DNA of 7,168 nucleotides from Actinomycetales bacterium (GCA_012513625.1 JAAZBW010000096.1:1-7168); one strand, 5' to 3'. Counted from the first letter of the stretch, positions 1-4,874 are shown. The notes: generated by a model not told the origin, from the letters alone. Program-made: numbers and translations.

Positions 1-54
1 TACGGCACGCCGTGCGGTGCGTGGAACCACTCGGTGGCCCGCAACTGGTACTGA
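1..54 (+). CDS. possible 3' end of an unidentified gene (partial)
   Basis: Reading from base 1 gives YGTPCGAWNHSVARNWY and then a TGA stop at 52-54. The gene itself lies outside the window. The main support is context: a strong stem-loop (81-123) starts 27 nt after the stop, as expected for the end of a transcription unit, and no other feature explains these bases. Seventeen residues are too few to assign a family, and I do not recognise the tail. The adjacent frame is also open here, but it runs into repeat DNA and looks spurious. The call is an inference from position. Confidence 0.35.
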   Translation, partial: YGTPCGAWNHSVARNWY

Positions 55-80
55 TCCCTGGTCCCTGAACCCCTCGGGAA

Positions 81-123
81 CACTCGCCCGGTTTAGCCGC
101 ATTCGCGGCGGACCGGGCGAGTG
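81..123 (+). terminator. strong hairpin, likely transcription terminator
   Basis: CACTCGCCCGGT (81-92) pairs perfectly with ACCGGGCGAGTG (112-123). Inside it GCCGC (96-100) pairs with GCGGC (105-109) around an ATTC loop, so the whole forms a two-part stem of 17 bp. The 3' flank is C-rich (ccatttccccc) rather than a T-run. GC-rich stems without a strong T-tract are common as terminators in actinobacteria. It probably ends the gene whose stop is at 52-54. Confidence 0.6.
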
Positions 124-159
124 CCATTTCCCCCACCCCCCTTCGCCACCCAATCCCAT

Positions 160-287
160 CGACTGTGTGGTTGAGTTGTCGGGTTTTACCCATCGACTGT
201 GTGGCCAAGTACTTTCGGCACAAACTCGGCGAGGGATTCTCGCCGACTGTGTGGTTGAGTTGTCGGTTTTTCCCATCGACTGTGTGC
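160..287. repeat. array of four CGACTGTGTGG-anchored units (array A)
   Basis: The 11-mer CGACTGTGTGG begins at 160, 194 and 244. A fourth copy with a last-base change (CGACTGTGTGC) begins at 277. Steps are 34, 50 and 33 bp. The filler of units 1 and 3 is nearly the same: the anchor is followed by TTGAGTTGTCGG, a T-rich stretch and CCCAT. Unit 2 has diverged and carries about 16 extra bases. The same 11-mer and 34-bp step recur at 3215-3419 with different filler. Since 34 is not a multiple of three, the unit is not a protein repeat. Function is unknown. Confidence 0.85.
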
Positions 288-465
288 TGTGGACCAGCGC
301 CCGCTCACCCCCTCCCCGCTCGTCGGCCGCGCGACGACGGAGCCCGCCCCCCCTCCTCGCCTCACCACCCTCGCCGCTCCAGCCGCCGCCGGCTCGAATG
401 AGTGTTGAATACCTCGAGTGAGCGGCCGGTTCGGCAGGGACTGGTGCACGTTCTATCGTCGGTGT
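288..465. other. gene-free spacer, no clear feature
   Basis: Very C-rich to about 395, then a more mixed stretch. Short open frames cross it on both strands, but they show no recognisable domain, no ribosome binding site and no consistent codon use. I see only weak, short inverted repeats (for example CGTCG...CGACG near 317-332). I assign no function. Confidence 0.5.
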
Positions 466-521
466 GGGTGGGTTCCACCCGCCCCGATCCCGCCGACCCG
501 GCAGTTACGCTGCCGGGTCGG
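466..521. terminator. two adjacent GC hairpins, possible terminator
   Basis: GGGTGG (466-471) pairs with CCACCC (475-480) over a 3-nt loop. Next to it CCGACCCGGCAG (493-504) pairs perfectly with CTGCCGGGTCGG (510-521) over the loop TTACG. The second stem is 12 bp, almost all G:C, and should be very stable. Neither strand has a good T-run after it. It could end minus-strand transcripts from the rhodanese gene, whose stop is about 280 nt away across the repeats, or act as a symmetrical boundary. The direction cannot be decided from sequence. Confidence 0.5.
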
Positions 522-550
522 TCTCAGGAGCGTCGTTATGGGCGAGCGTG

Positions 551-699
551 CCGGACAAGTTGTGAAGCTACCGGCTCTTGGACGAATAGCGACACTGTTT
601 GTTGGGGCAGGCGATACCAGTGTCAACGCATGTGACAAGTGGGGAGGACAACCTGTGAAGCTACGGGCCTCTGGACAAACAGCGACGCTACTTGTCCGG
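551..699. repeat. 149-bp element with 10-bp inverted ends and an internal duplication
   Basis: CCGGACAAGT (551-560) and ACTTGTCCGG (690-699) are perfect inverted copies bounding this block. Inside, a segment of about 59 bp starting GGACAA is present twice, at 553-611 and 646-704, 93 bp apart and about three-quarters identical. The shared core TGTGAAGCTAC is exact. Further inverted repeats are nested within: GACACTG (591-597) with CAGTGTC (618-624), TGTCA (621-625) with TGACA (633-637), and GGACAA (673-678) with TTGTCC (692-697). The block has no open reading frame of note. It resembles a small non-autonomous palindromic element, but the family is unknown to me and no clear target-site duplication is visible. 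Confidence 0.7.
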
Positions 700-710
700 G
701 GTGGGGCGCC

Positions 711-810
711 GGGACGAGTGGAGCGTCCGCTCGGGGTGAGTGGAGCGTCCGCTTGGGGTGAGTGGAGCGTCCGTTCGGGACGAGTGGAGGGGACGAGTGG
801 AGCGTCAGTC
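711..810. repeat. 22-bp tandem repeat (minisatellite) abutting the rhodanese stop
   Basis: Three full 22-bp units lie at 711-732, 733-754 and 755-776. They share the core GAGTGGAGCGTCCG and differ at a few flanking bases. A 13-bp truncated unit (777-789) and a 21-bp unit (790-810) follow. The last unit overlaps the TGA of the minus-strand rhodanese gene (complement of 805-807), so the array has grown into, or arisen from, the immediate 3' flank of that gene. Unit number probably varies between strains, because near-identical short tandem units are prone to slippage. Confidence 0.85.
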
Positions 811-1275
811 GAGGACGAGGAGGGAGGGATCGAGGGCGGAAACCCCGCCGTCGAGGCCGAAGACGGAGGTGAATCCGTCCGCCACCATGGCGTTCTCCGC
901 GATCCGGGAGCGGTTGGCGGAGCGGCAGTAGAGGGCGTATGTGCCCTCCTTGTCCAGCTTGCCGATCTCGGCGGCGAACTCCGGAGACTCGAGGTTGATA
1001 TTGATTGCACCCCGCAGGTGCCCGGTGGCGAACTCCTCGGGTGTGCGTACGTCGATCACGGTGACGCCCTCCTGCAGGGCGGCGGGGAGGAACGCTTCCA
1101 CGCTCACGTGACCGGCCGGGATGGTGCCCTGCTCGGGGGCCTGCCCGGCAGTGATGGCGCCCTGGGCGTCGGCGCCCGGGGACCCATCCACACCCCCGCT
1201 GCAGCCAGCGATTCCGAGCGTGAGCGCGAGGGCGGCAGTGCAGAGAAATGCACGGGAAAACAGGGGTGACTTCAT
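805..1275 (-). CDS. rhodanese-domain lipoprotein (sulfurtransferase-like)
   Basis: This encodes a 156-aa single-domain rhodanese predicted to sit on the outer face of the membrane. Residues 1-24 form a lipoprotein signal peptide: basic start MKSPLFSR, hydrophobic stretch to about 21, and lipobox IAGC with Cys25 as the lipidation site. A flexible Gly/Ala-rich linker follows to about 55. The rhodanese fold spans about 57-152, with DVRTPEEF at 75-82 and GHLRGAININ at 85-94. The active-site loop is CRSANRS (117-123), where Cys117 would carry the persulfide. The closing GLDGG motif is at 140-144. Family members move sulfane sulfur between thiols or cyanide; the partner is unknown. The gene stands alone. 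Its ATG has no Shine-Dalgarno sequence, but TATGAT ends 6 nt upstream, so a leaderless transcript is likely. The last codons adjoin a 22-bp tandem array. I am confident of the family and unsure of the substrate. Confidence 0.93.
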   Translation of the reverse strand: MKSPLFSRAFLCTAALALTLGIAGCSGGVDGSPGADAQGAITAGQAPEQGTIPAGHVSVEAFLPAALQEGVTVIDVRTPEEFATGHLRGAININLESPEFAAEIGKLDKEGTYALYCRSANRSRIAENAMVADGFTSVFGLDGGVSALDPSLLVLD

Positions 1276-1281
1276 GGCTCG

Positions 1282-1310
1282 ATCATACCCGGAGGGGTAT
1301 CCGGCTTGAG
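1282..1310 (-). promoter_or_regulatory. probable rhodanese promoter, leaderless
   Basis: On the minus strand TATGAT (complement of 1282-1287) matches the -10 consensus at five of six bases and ends 6 nt before the ATG, placing the transcription start at or next to the start codon. A hexamer at -35 distance (CTCAAG, complement of about 1305-1310, 17-nt spacer) is a poor match. The spacer is occupied by the palindrome described separately. A weak -35 and overlapping operator would suit a regulated promoter. Confidence 0.55.
1285..1300. promoter_or_regulatory. CsoR/CstR-like operator palindrome
   Basis: ATACCC (1285-1290) and GGGTAT (1295-1300) form a perfect 6-bp inverted repeat around GGAG. 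On the minus strand it reads ATACCCCTCCGGGTAT, and it overlaps the -10 of the rhodanese promoter. Operators of the CsoR/RcnR/CstR repressor family are typically AT-flanked inverted repeats with C and G tracts of this kind. CstR members sense persulfides and often control rhodanese genes, while CsoR members sense Cu(I). No such repressor is encoded in the window, so the match rests on pattern and on the nature of the gene. Confidence 0.5.
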
Positions 1311-1350
1311 TTCAACATCTGTCAAATCACGGGGCTTCTGCGTGCTAGTC

Positions 1351-1378
1351 TTGGGCCGGGTTCCCATACAAATATGAA
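1351..1378 (+). promoter_or_regulatory. possible promoter of the SDR-sugar kinase unit
   Basis: TTGGGC (1351-1356) and TATGAA (1373-1378) are separated by 16 bp, upstream of the SDR ATG at 1417. The -10 matches consensus at most positions; the -35 is moderate. This would leave a leader of about 30 nt containing AGGAGA at 1401-1406, 10 nt before the ATG. It is the only independent start in the window with a clear Shine-Dalgarno sequence. Confidence 0.4.
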
Positions 1379-1416
1379 TCCAATCCACCCTTGGCCTCAC
1401 AGGAGACCGCGTCATC

Positions 1417-2241
1417 ATGCAGATTACAGGCAAGCTCTTCGTCATCACCGGGGCCGGAAACGGCATGGGCCGCGAGACCGCGCTCCAACTGCTGGCGAAG
1501 GGTGCGCGCGTGGCCGGCGTGGACCTCTCGGAGGAGGGCCTTGCCCAGACGAAGGTCCTCTCGGGCTCGAACGGGGAGCGTTTTTCCATCCACGCCATGT
1601 CCATCACGGACCGCTCGGCCATCGAGGCGCTGCCAGCGCAGGTGGAGGAGGCGCACGGCGCACCCGCGGACGGGATCATCAACATTGCGGGCATCATCCA
1701 CCGCTTCGCAAAGGTGGTGGACCTCAGCATCGAGGAGATCGAGAAGGTCATGACGGTGAACTACTGGGGCACCGTCTACCCCGTGAAGGCATTCCTTCCC
1801 GGGCTCCTTGAGCGTCCCGAGGCCCTCATCATGAACTTCGCCTCCATGGGCGCACTCCTGCCGGTCCCCGGCCAGGGCGCCTACGGCTCCTCGAAGGGCG
1901 CAATCCGTCTCTTCACGGACACTCTCTACGCCGAGCTCGACGGCACCAACGTGCAGGTCAGTCTCGTGTTCCCCGGCGCGATCGCCACCAACATCACGGG
2001 CAACTCCGGCGTTTCCACTCCCGGTGGCAAGACGGCCTCGGCGGAGGACGTCAAGAAGTCCGCCATGAAGCCGATGGACGTGAAGGACGCCGGCGCGATC
2101 ATCGTGGGCGCTATCGAGTCCGGGAAGTACCGCGTGATGGTGGGCAAGGACGCCAAGACCTTCGACGTGCTCTCCCGCGTCTCGCCCACCAAGTCTATCC
2201 GCCAGATCGCCAAGAAGGTGGCCGAGGCAATCGGCATCTAG
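1417..2241 (+). CDS. short-chain dehydrogenase/reductase (SDR family oxidoreductase)
   Basis: This is a 274-aa classical SDR with a Rossmann fold, predicted cytosolic. The cofactor motif TGAGNGMG is at 11-18. Asp36 at the end of the second strand favours NAD(H) over NADP(H). NIAG at 89-92 replaces the usual NNAG and stabilises the central sheet. The catalytic set is Asn115, Ser143, Tyr156 and Lys160 (AYGSSKG), with the PG motif at 186-187. The C-terminal part (about 195-274) is Lys-rich and would form the substrate lid. Length is normal to slightly long for classical SDRs. The start is set by AGGAGA 10 nt upstream. The sugar kinase begins 37 nt after its stop on the same strand, so co-transcription is plausible and a sugar or polyol substrate is possible. 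Substrate specificity in SDRs cannot be read from these motifs. Confidence 0.93.
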   Translation: MQITGKLFVITGAGNGMGRETALQLLAKGARVAGVDLSEEGLAQTKVLSGSNGERFSIHAMSITDRSAIEALPAQVEEAHGAPADGIINIAGIIHRFAKVVDLSIEEIEKVMTVNYWGTVYPVKAFLPGLLERPEALIMNFASMGALLPVPGQGAYGSSKGAIRLFTDTLYAELDGTNVQVSLVFPGAIATNITGNSGVSTPGGKTASAEDVKKSAMKPMDVKDAGAIIVGAIESGKYRVMVGKDAKTFDVLSRVSPTKSIRQIAKKVAEAIGI

Positions 2242-2265
2242 CGCACGGCGCCGCGCGATCACCCC

Positions 2266-2271
2266 TACCGT
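2266..2271 (+). promoter_or_regulatory. possible internal -10 before the sugar kinase
   Basis: TACCGT fits the TAnnnT pattern and ends 7 nt before the kinase ATG at 2279. That start has no Shine-Dalgarno sequence. No credible -35 is visible. The kinase could be read from its own leaderless transcript in addition to, or instead of, read-through from the SDR gene. The evidence is weak when taken alone. Confidence 0.3.
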
Positions 2272-2278
2272 TTCGGTT

Positions 2279-3202
2279 ATGACCGTCAGTATCGCTCCCA
2301 TCCTCGTGGTGGGTGAGGCCCTCATCGACGTGGTGCACCCCGTGGCCGGCCCCACCGCCGAGCACGTGGGAGGCAGTCCTGCCAACGTGGCGAAGGGCCT
2401 CGCACGCCTCGGCCACGCCGTGCGCTTTGCCACCCACATCGGCGCGGACGTGCGCGGGCGCAGGATCACGGCCGAGCTGGCCGGCGACGGCGTCACCCTC
2501 ACCCCGGGCTCCGTTTCGGCTCCGCGCACCCCCTCCGCGGCCGCCCACCTCGATGAGAGCGGCTCCGCCTCGTACGAGTTTGACCTGGCGTGGAGCCTGG
2601 AGTCGCACCTCGTCCTGCCTGAGGGCGGCCACCTACACACCGGCTCGATCGCGGCCACCATGGAGCCGGGCGCCACTTCCCTGCGGCGGCTCGTGGACCG
2701 GGCGCAGCCGCAGGTCACGGTGTCCTACGATCCGAACTGCCGGCCAGCCATCATGGGTGAGGTGGCGCAGGCCCGCGCGCAGGTGGAGGTGCTCGCCTCC
2801 CTCTCGGACGTTGTGAAGGCCTCGGATGAGGACCTCGCCTGGCTGTACGGCGAGCAGGCGGACCCGGTGGCGATCGCCCGGCAGTGGAGTATGGGCGGCC
2901 CCGCCCTTGTGGTGGTCACCCGTGGCGCGCAGGGTGCCGTGGCGGTGATGGGCGGCGGAGTGGTCGAGTTCCCGGCGGGCCGCACCCGGGTGGTGGACAC
3001 GGTGGGCGCCGGAGACTCCTTCATGTCCGGCCTGATCTCCGGACTCCTCGATCTTGGGCTCCTGGGCCGGACGGACGCACGCCAGCGGCTCGGTAAGACC
3101 ACCTACGCGGAGGTGGCCCCGGCCGTCGAGAGAGCGCTCGCCTGCGCCGCGATCACGGTCTCGCGGGCGGGGGCGAACCCGCCAACCCGCACCGAGCTCT
3201 AG
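2279..3202 (+). CDS. PfkB-family carbohydrate kinase, probable fructokinase
   Basis: This 307-aa ribokinase-fold enzyme, of normal length for the family, should phosphorylate a sugar with ATP in the cytosol. The N-terminal strand VVGEALIDVV (10-19) supplies the conserved substrate-binding Asp17. The first signature is GGSPANVAKGLARLG (31-45). DPNCR (151-155) and KASDEDLAWLYG (180-191) follow. The second PfkB signature is VDTVGAGDSF (239-248), with the anion hole GAGD and catalytic base Asp246. The GGSPANVA motif, the SDED segment and the closing AGANPPTRTEL (297-307) resemble fructokinases more than ribokinases or adenosine kinases, hence the tentative call. No Shine-Dalgarno sequence precedes the ATG. 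It lies 37 nt after the SDR gene and converges on the aldo/keto reductase across a repeat array. The family is secure; the exact sugar is inferred. Confidence 0.92.
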   Translation: MTVSIAPILVVGEALIDVVHPVAGPTAEHVGGSPANVAKGLARLGHAVRFATHIGADVRGRRITAELAGDGVTLTPGSVSAPRTPSAAAHLDESGSASYEFDLAWSLESHLVLPEGGHLHTGSIAATMEPGATSLRRLVDRAQPQVTVSYDPNCRPAIMGEVAQARAQVEVLASLSDVVKASDEDLAWLYGEQADPVAIARQWSMGGPALVVVTRGAQGAVAVMGGGVVEFPAGRTRVVDTVGAGDSFMSGLISGLLDLGLLGRTDARQRLGKTTYAEVAPAVERALACAAITVSRAGANPPTRTEL

Positions 3203-3214
3203 CTCAACCCCCGC

Positions 3215-3327
3215 CGACTGTGTGGTTAGGTTTCGCCAATTCGACCGTCGACTGTGTGGTTAGGTTTCGCAAATTCGACCGTCGACTGTGTGGTTAGGTT
3301 TCGCCAATTCGACCGTCGACTGTGTGG
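3215..3327 (+). repeat. tandem 34-bp repeat, left arm (array B)
   Basis: CGACTGTGTGG begins at 3215, 3249, 3283 and 3317, exactly 34 bp apart. The three full units are nearly identical: after the anchor each reads TTAGGTTTCGCCAATTCG and then ACCGT, with one base change in the second unit (CAAATTCG). The array starts about 12 nt after the sugar kinase stop and reads in the sense of that gene. The anchor and the period match array A at 160-287, but the filler is different. Confidence 0.92.
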
Positions 3328-3355
3328 GTGCGGAAACTGACCACACAGTCGACGG
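3313..3355. terminator. perfect 15-bp stem-loop at the centre of the convergent array
   Basis: CCGTCGACTGTGTGG (3313-3327) pairs without mismatch with CCACACAGTCGACGG (3341-3355) over a 13-nt loop. It lies between the convergent sugar kinase and aldo/keto reductase genes, where a bidirectional terminator is expected. There is no T-run on either side. More pairing is possible because every left-arm anchor can pair with any right-arm anchor, so larger stems can form. Confidence 0.6.
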
Positions 3356-3419
3356 CGTGGGAGTGGAGACTTGACCACACACTCGGCGGCGTGGGTGCGG
3401 AGACTTGTCCACACAGTCG
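3341..3419 (-). repeat. 34-bp repeat, right inverted arm (array C)
   Basis: The reverse complement CCACACAGTCG begins at 3341 and 3409, and a one-base variant (CCACACACTCG) begins at 3375. The steps are again exactly 34 bp. Filler between anchors (GGCGTGGG.GTGGAGACTTG type) is conserved within this arm but unlike array B or A. The arm ends 17 nt before the stop of the minus-strand aldo/keto reductase, so that transcript also meets the anchor in its forward form. Confidence 0.9.
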
Positions 3420-3436
3420 ACGGGAAAAGAGGGGGG

Positions 3437-4396
3437 TCAGCCGAAGAGCGCCGAGATCTCCTTCACGGTGGCTGCCTCAAGTTCGAGCTGGGCGGCGCCC
3501 GCGTTCTGCACCACCTGGTCCTCGGTGGTGGCGCCCGCGATCACGGATGCCACGCCCGGCTGCGCGAGCAGCCAGGCGATCGAGACCTGCACCATGGGCG
3601 AACCCACGCGCTCGCAAATAGCGCGGTAGGCCTCGAGTTGCTCCCAGTTGACTTCCTCGAGAAGGTGCGGCTTCTGGCGCGTGATGCGGCCCTCGCCGGC
3701 GTCCTCTCGGTACTTGCCGGTTAGCAGCCCGTTGTACAGGGGGAAGTAGGGGAAGAATCCAAGTCCCAGATCCACGCACGCGGGCAGGATCTCCGCCTCC
3801 ACCTCGCGGTGCAGTAGCGAGTACTCGTCCTGCGCGGAGACGAAACGCACGGTGCCCTCACGGTTCGCCGCGGAATCAGCCTCGCGCAGCTGCGCTGGCG
3901 TGAAGTTCGTGTGCCCGATCTCGCGGACCTTGCCTTCCTGCACCAACTCGTGGAGTGCGCCGAGCGTCTCCTCAATCGGCACGCTCGGATCGGGCTCGTG
4001 CATCTGGTAGAGATCGATGCGGTCCGTCTGCAGTCGGCGCAGGGAGCCCTCGATCGCCGCACGGATGTGGGCGCGGCTGCCACGCGGCCCGTGCTGGGCG
4101 AGGTCTCCGGGCGCCGCCCCTGTGTGGCCCCACTTGGTGGAGAGGACCACCTCATCGCGGCGGTCCTTCAGCGCCACGCCCATGTAGGTCTCGGAGAGGC
4201 CGGGCTCGGCGCCGTAGAGCTCGGCTCCATCGAAGAAGGTCACGCCTGCGTCCACGGCGGCGAGGATCACCCGCGTGGAGGGCTCCTGTGTGGCCGTGGG
4301 AGAGCCGGGGCGCGAGAAGTTGTTGCAGCCCATTCCCACGGCCGAGATCACGAGGTCCGATGTGCCGAGGGTCCGGGGTGCCATTACGTTGGTCAT
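3437..4396 (-). CDS. aldo/keto reductase
   Basis: This 319-aa cytosolic NADPH-dependent aldo/keto reductase has a (beta/alpha)8 barrel and the normal family length. The catalytic tetrad is visible as Asp56 and Tyr61 in FDGAELYG, Lys88 in STKWG and His133 in YQMHEPD. Cofactor-binding segments are PYFPLYNGLLTGKY (216-229) and IAGATTEDQVVQNAGA (287-302). GHTNF (161-165) stands where many relatives have G.SNF. It resembles the bacterial AKR group that reduces small aldehydes and ketones or sugar-derived carbonyls; the substrate is open. A second in-frame Met is at residue 5. The first is preferred because TAGCGT ends 6 nt upstream of it, as for a leaderless mRNA, and neither start has a Shine-Dalgarno sequence. 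It converges on the sugar kinase and diverges from the ABC operon. Confidence 0.93.
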   Translation of the reverse strand: MTNVMAPRTLGTSDLVISAVGMGCNNFSRPGSPTATQEPSTRVILAAVDAGVTFFDGAELYGAEPGLSETYMGVALKDRRDEVVLSTKWGHTGAAPGDLAQHGPRGSRAHIRAAIEGSLRRLQTDRIDLYQMHEPDPSVPIEETLGALHELVQEGKVREIGHTNFTPAQLREADSAANREGTVRFVSAQDEYSLLHREVEAEILPACVDLGLGFFPYFPLYNGLLTGKYREDAGEGRITRQKPHLLEEVNWEQLEAYRAICERVGSPMVQVSIAWLLAQPGVASVIAGATTEDQVVQNAGAAQLELEAATVKEISALFG

Positions 4397-4397
4397 G

Positions 4398-4413
4398 GGA
4401 ACACGCTAGTTCC
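4398..4413 (-). promoter_or_regulatory. probable aldo/keto reductase -10 inside a small palindrome
   Basis: On the minus strand TAGCGT (complement of 4403-4408) ends 6 nt before the ATG. It is enclosed by GGAAC (4398-4402) and GTTCC (4409-4413), a 5-bp inverted repeat with a 6-bp centre. A repressor bound here would cover the -10. The half-sites are short, so a chance origin is possible. Confidence 0.35.
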
Positions 4414-4579
4414 TGTGCGACGCGCTCGCACGACGCGCCGATCCATGCGCGGGCCCGGCGCCGCACTCGCCCAGCCCCGGTCTCGTCGCTCTCGCCGCAT
4501 TGCCCAGAAGTCGGACGGCTCTCGTGACTCCCGTGGCGCCGCGGCGAAGCCTTGCCGCCCCTTGGCAACCGACGAACCT

Positions 4580-4643
4580 GACAGTTGCCTCCGACTGATG
4601 CGAGAAAGCGGCCTCCAACTCGTGGTTTTCGGAGGCAACTGTC
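4580..4643. repeat. perfect 15-bp inverted repeat in the divergent intergenic region
   Basis: GACAGTTGCCTCCGA (4580-4594) is the exact inverse of TCGGAGGCAACTGTC (4629-4643), with 34 nt between. Within the loop GCCTCC (4611-4616) can alternatively pair with GGAGGC (4631-4636), so two competing folds exist. It lies more than 180 nt from either flanking start codon, too far for a simple operator of either gene. It may be a palindromic intergenic repeat or a small mobile-element remnant. Confidence 0.75.
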
Positions 4644-4664
4644 GTTGTCATCGGTGGGAGGGGC

Positions 4665-4780
4665 GGCGCGGTGCGGGCGAAGGCGGGGCGGCGCGGTGCA
4701 GGCGGGGAGCGGCGGGCGCCCCTGTGACACGGCGCGGTGCGGGCGAAGGCGGCGCGGTGCGGGCGAAGGCGGGGCGAGGC
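4665..4780. repeat. GC-rich short tandem repeats
   Basis: The 10-mer GGCGCGGTGC begins at 4665, 4731 and 4751, and a variant start (GGCGCGGTGCA) begins at 4690. At 4731-4770 a 20-bp unit, GGCGCGGTGCGGGCGAAGGC, is present twice head to tail without mismatch. The region is almost pure G and C with strong purine bias on the plus strand. An open frame crosses it into the ABC ATPase, but it is not credible protein (see the ATPase start). Confidence 0.75.
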
Positions 4781-4836
4781 GGGCCAGTTGGGAAGCTACT
4801 GGAGGAGTGGTGGACGGCGCCTGTTGAGTAGCACCC

Positions 4837-4867
4837 TTGACTCGCTATGTAGTACTCGTGTTACATT
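4837..4867 (+). promoter_or_regulatory. promoter of the ABC operon, leaderless
   Basis: TTGACT (4837-4842) matches the -35 consensus at five of six bases. TACATT (4862-4867) is a fair -10 at 19-bp spacing; the overlapping TTACAT gives 18. The -10 ends 7 nt before the ATG at 4875, so transcription should begin at or beside the start codon. No Shine-Dalgarno sequence is present. The AT-rich stretch stands out sharply from the GC repeats just upstream. Confidence 0.6.
4847..4866. promoter_or_regulatory. operator-like palindrome in the ABC operon promoter
   Basis: ATGTAGTACTCGTGTTACAT is an imperfect palindrome of the form ATGTAnnACnnGTnnTACAT, with 14 of 20 positions symmetrical. It fills the spacer between -35 and -10 and overlaps the -10, a position where a bound repressor would block transcription. 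The operon ends with a small XRE-type DNA-binding protein, the natural candidate to bind it. Confidence 0.5.
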
Positions 4868-4874
4868 TCACCGC

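Noticed and set aside
160..287. CRISPR array made of CGACTGTGTGG repeats
   Set aside because: The repeat is only 11-13 bp, the intervening segments are similar to one another within each array instead of unique, and no cas gene is present. The same holds for 3215-3419.
17..421. 134-aa plus-strand open frame (and the overlapping 78-aa frame at 165-401)
   Set aside because: It runs through the 34-bp repeats and C-rich spacer. The repeat period is not a multiple of three, there is no ribosome binding site or domain, and the composition reflects low-complexity DNA.
455..490. tRNA-like T-arm around GGGTGGGTTCCACCC
   Set aside because: The flanking bases do not form a T-stem with a 7-nt TTC loop, and no acceptor, D or anticodon stems can be assembled nearby.
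418..1269. 283-aa plus-strand open frame
   Set aside because: Its right half is the antisense of the rhodanese gene, whose lipobox and active-site motif are clear. Its left half is repeat DNA.
1366..1376. CATACAAATATG as an operator upstream of the SDR
   Set aside because: Only 4-bp half-sites are symmetrical and they overlap a plausible -10, so the resemblance is probably due to the AT-rich promoter.
1345..2718. 457-aa minus-strand open frame
   Set aside because: It lies antisense to the SDR and sugar kinase, both of which have complete family motifs. Long antisense frames are expected in GC-rich genes.
3911..4831. 306-aa plus-strand open frame
   Set aside because: It is antisense to the aldo/keto reductase and then runs through intergenic repeats. 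It has no domain of its own.
4737..4874. N-terminal extension of the ABC ATPase
   Set aside because: The extra 46 residues translate GC tandem repeats and the promoter itself. The family N-terminus starts at the ATG at 4875.
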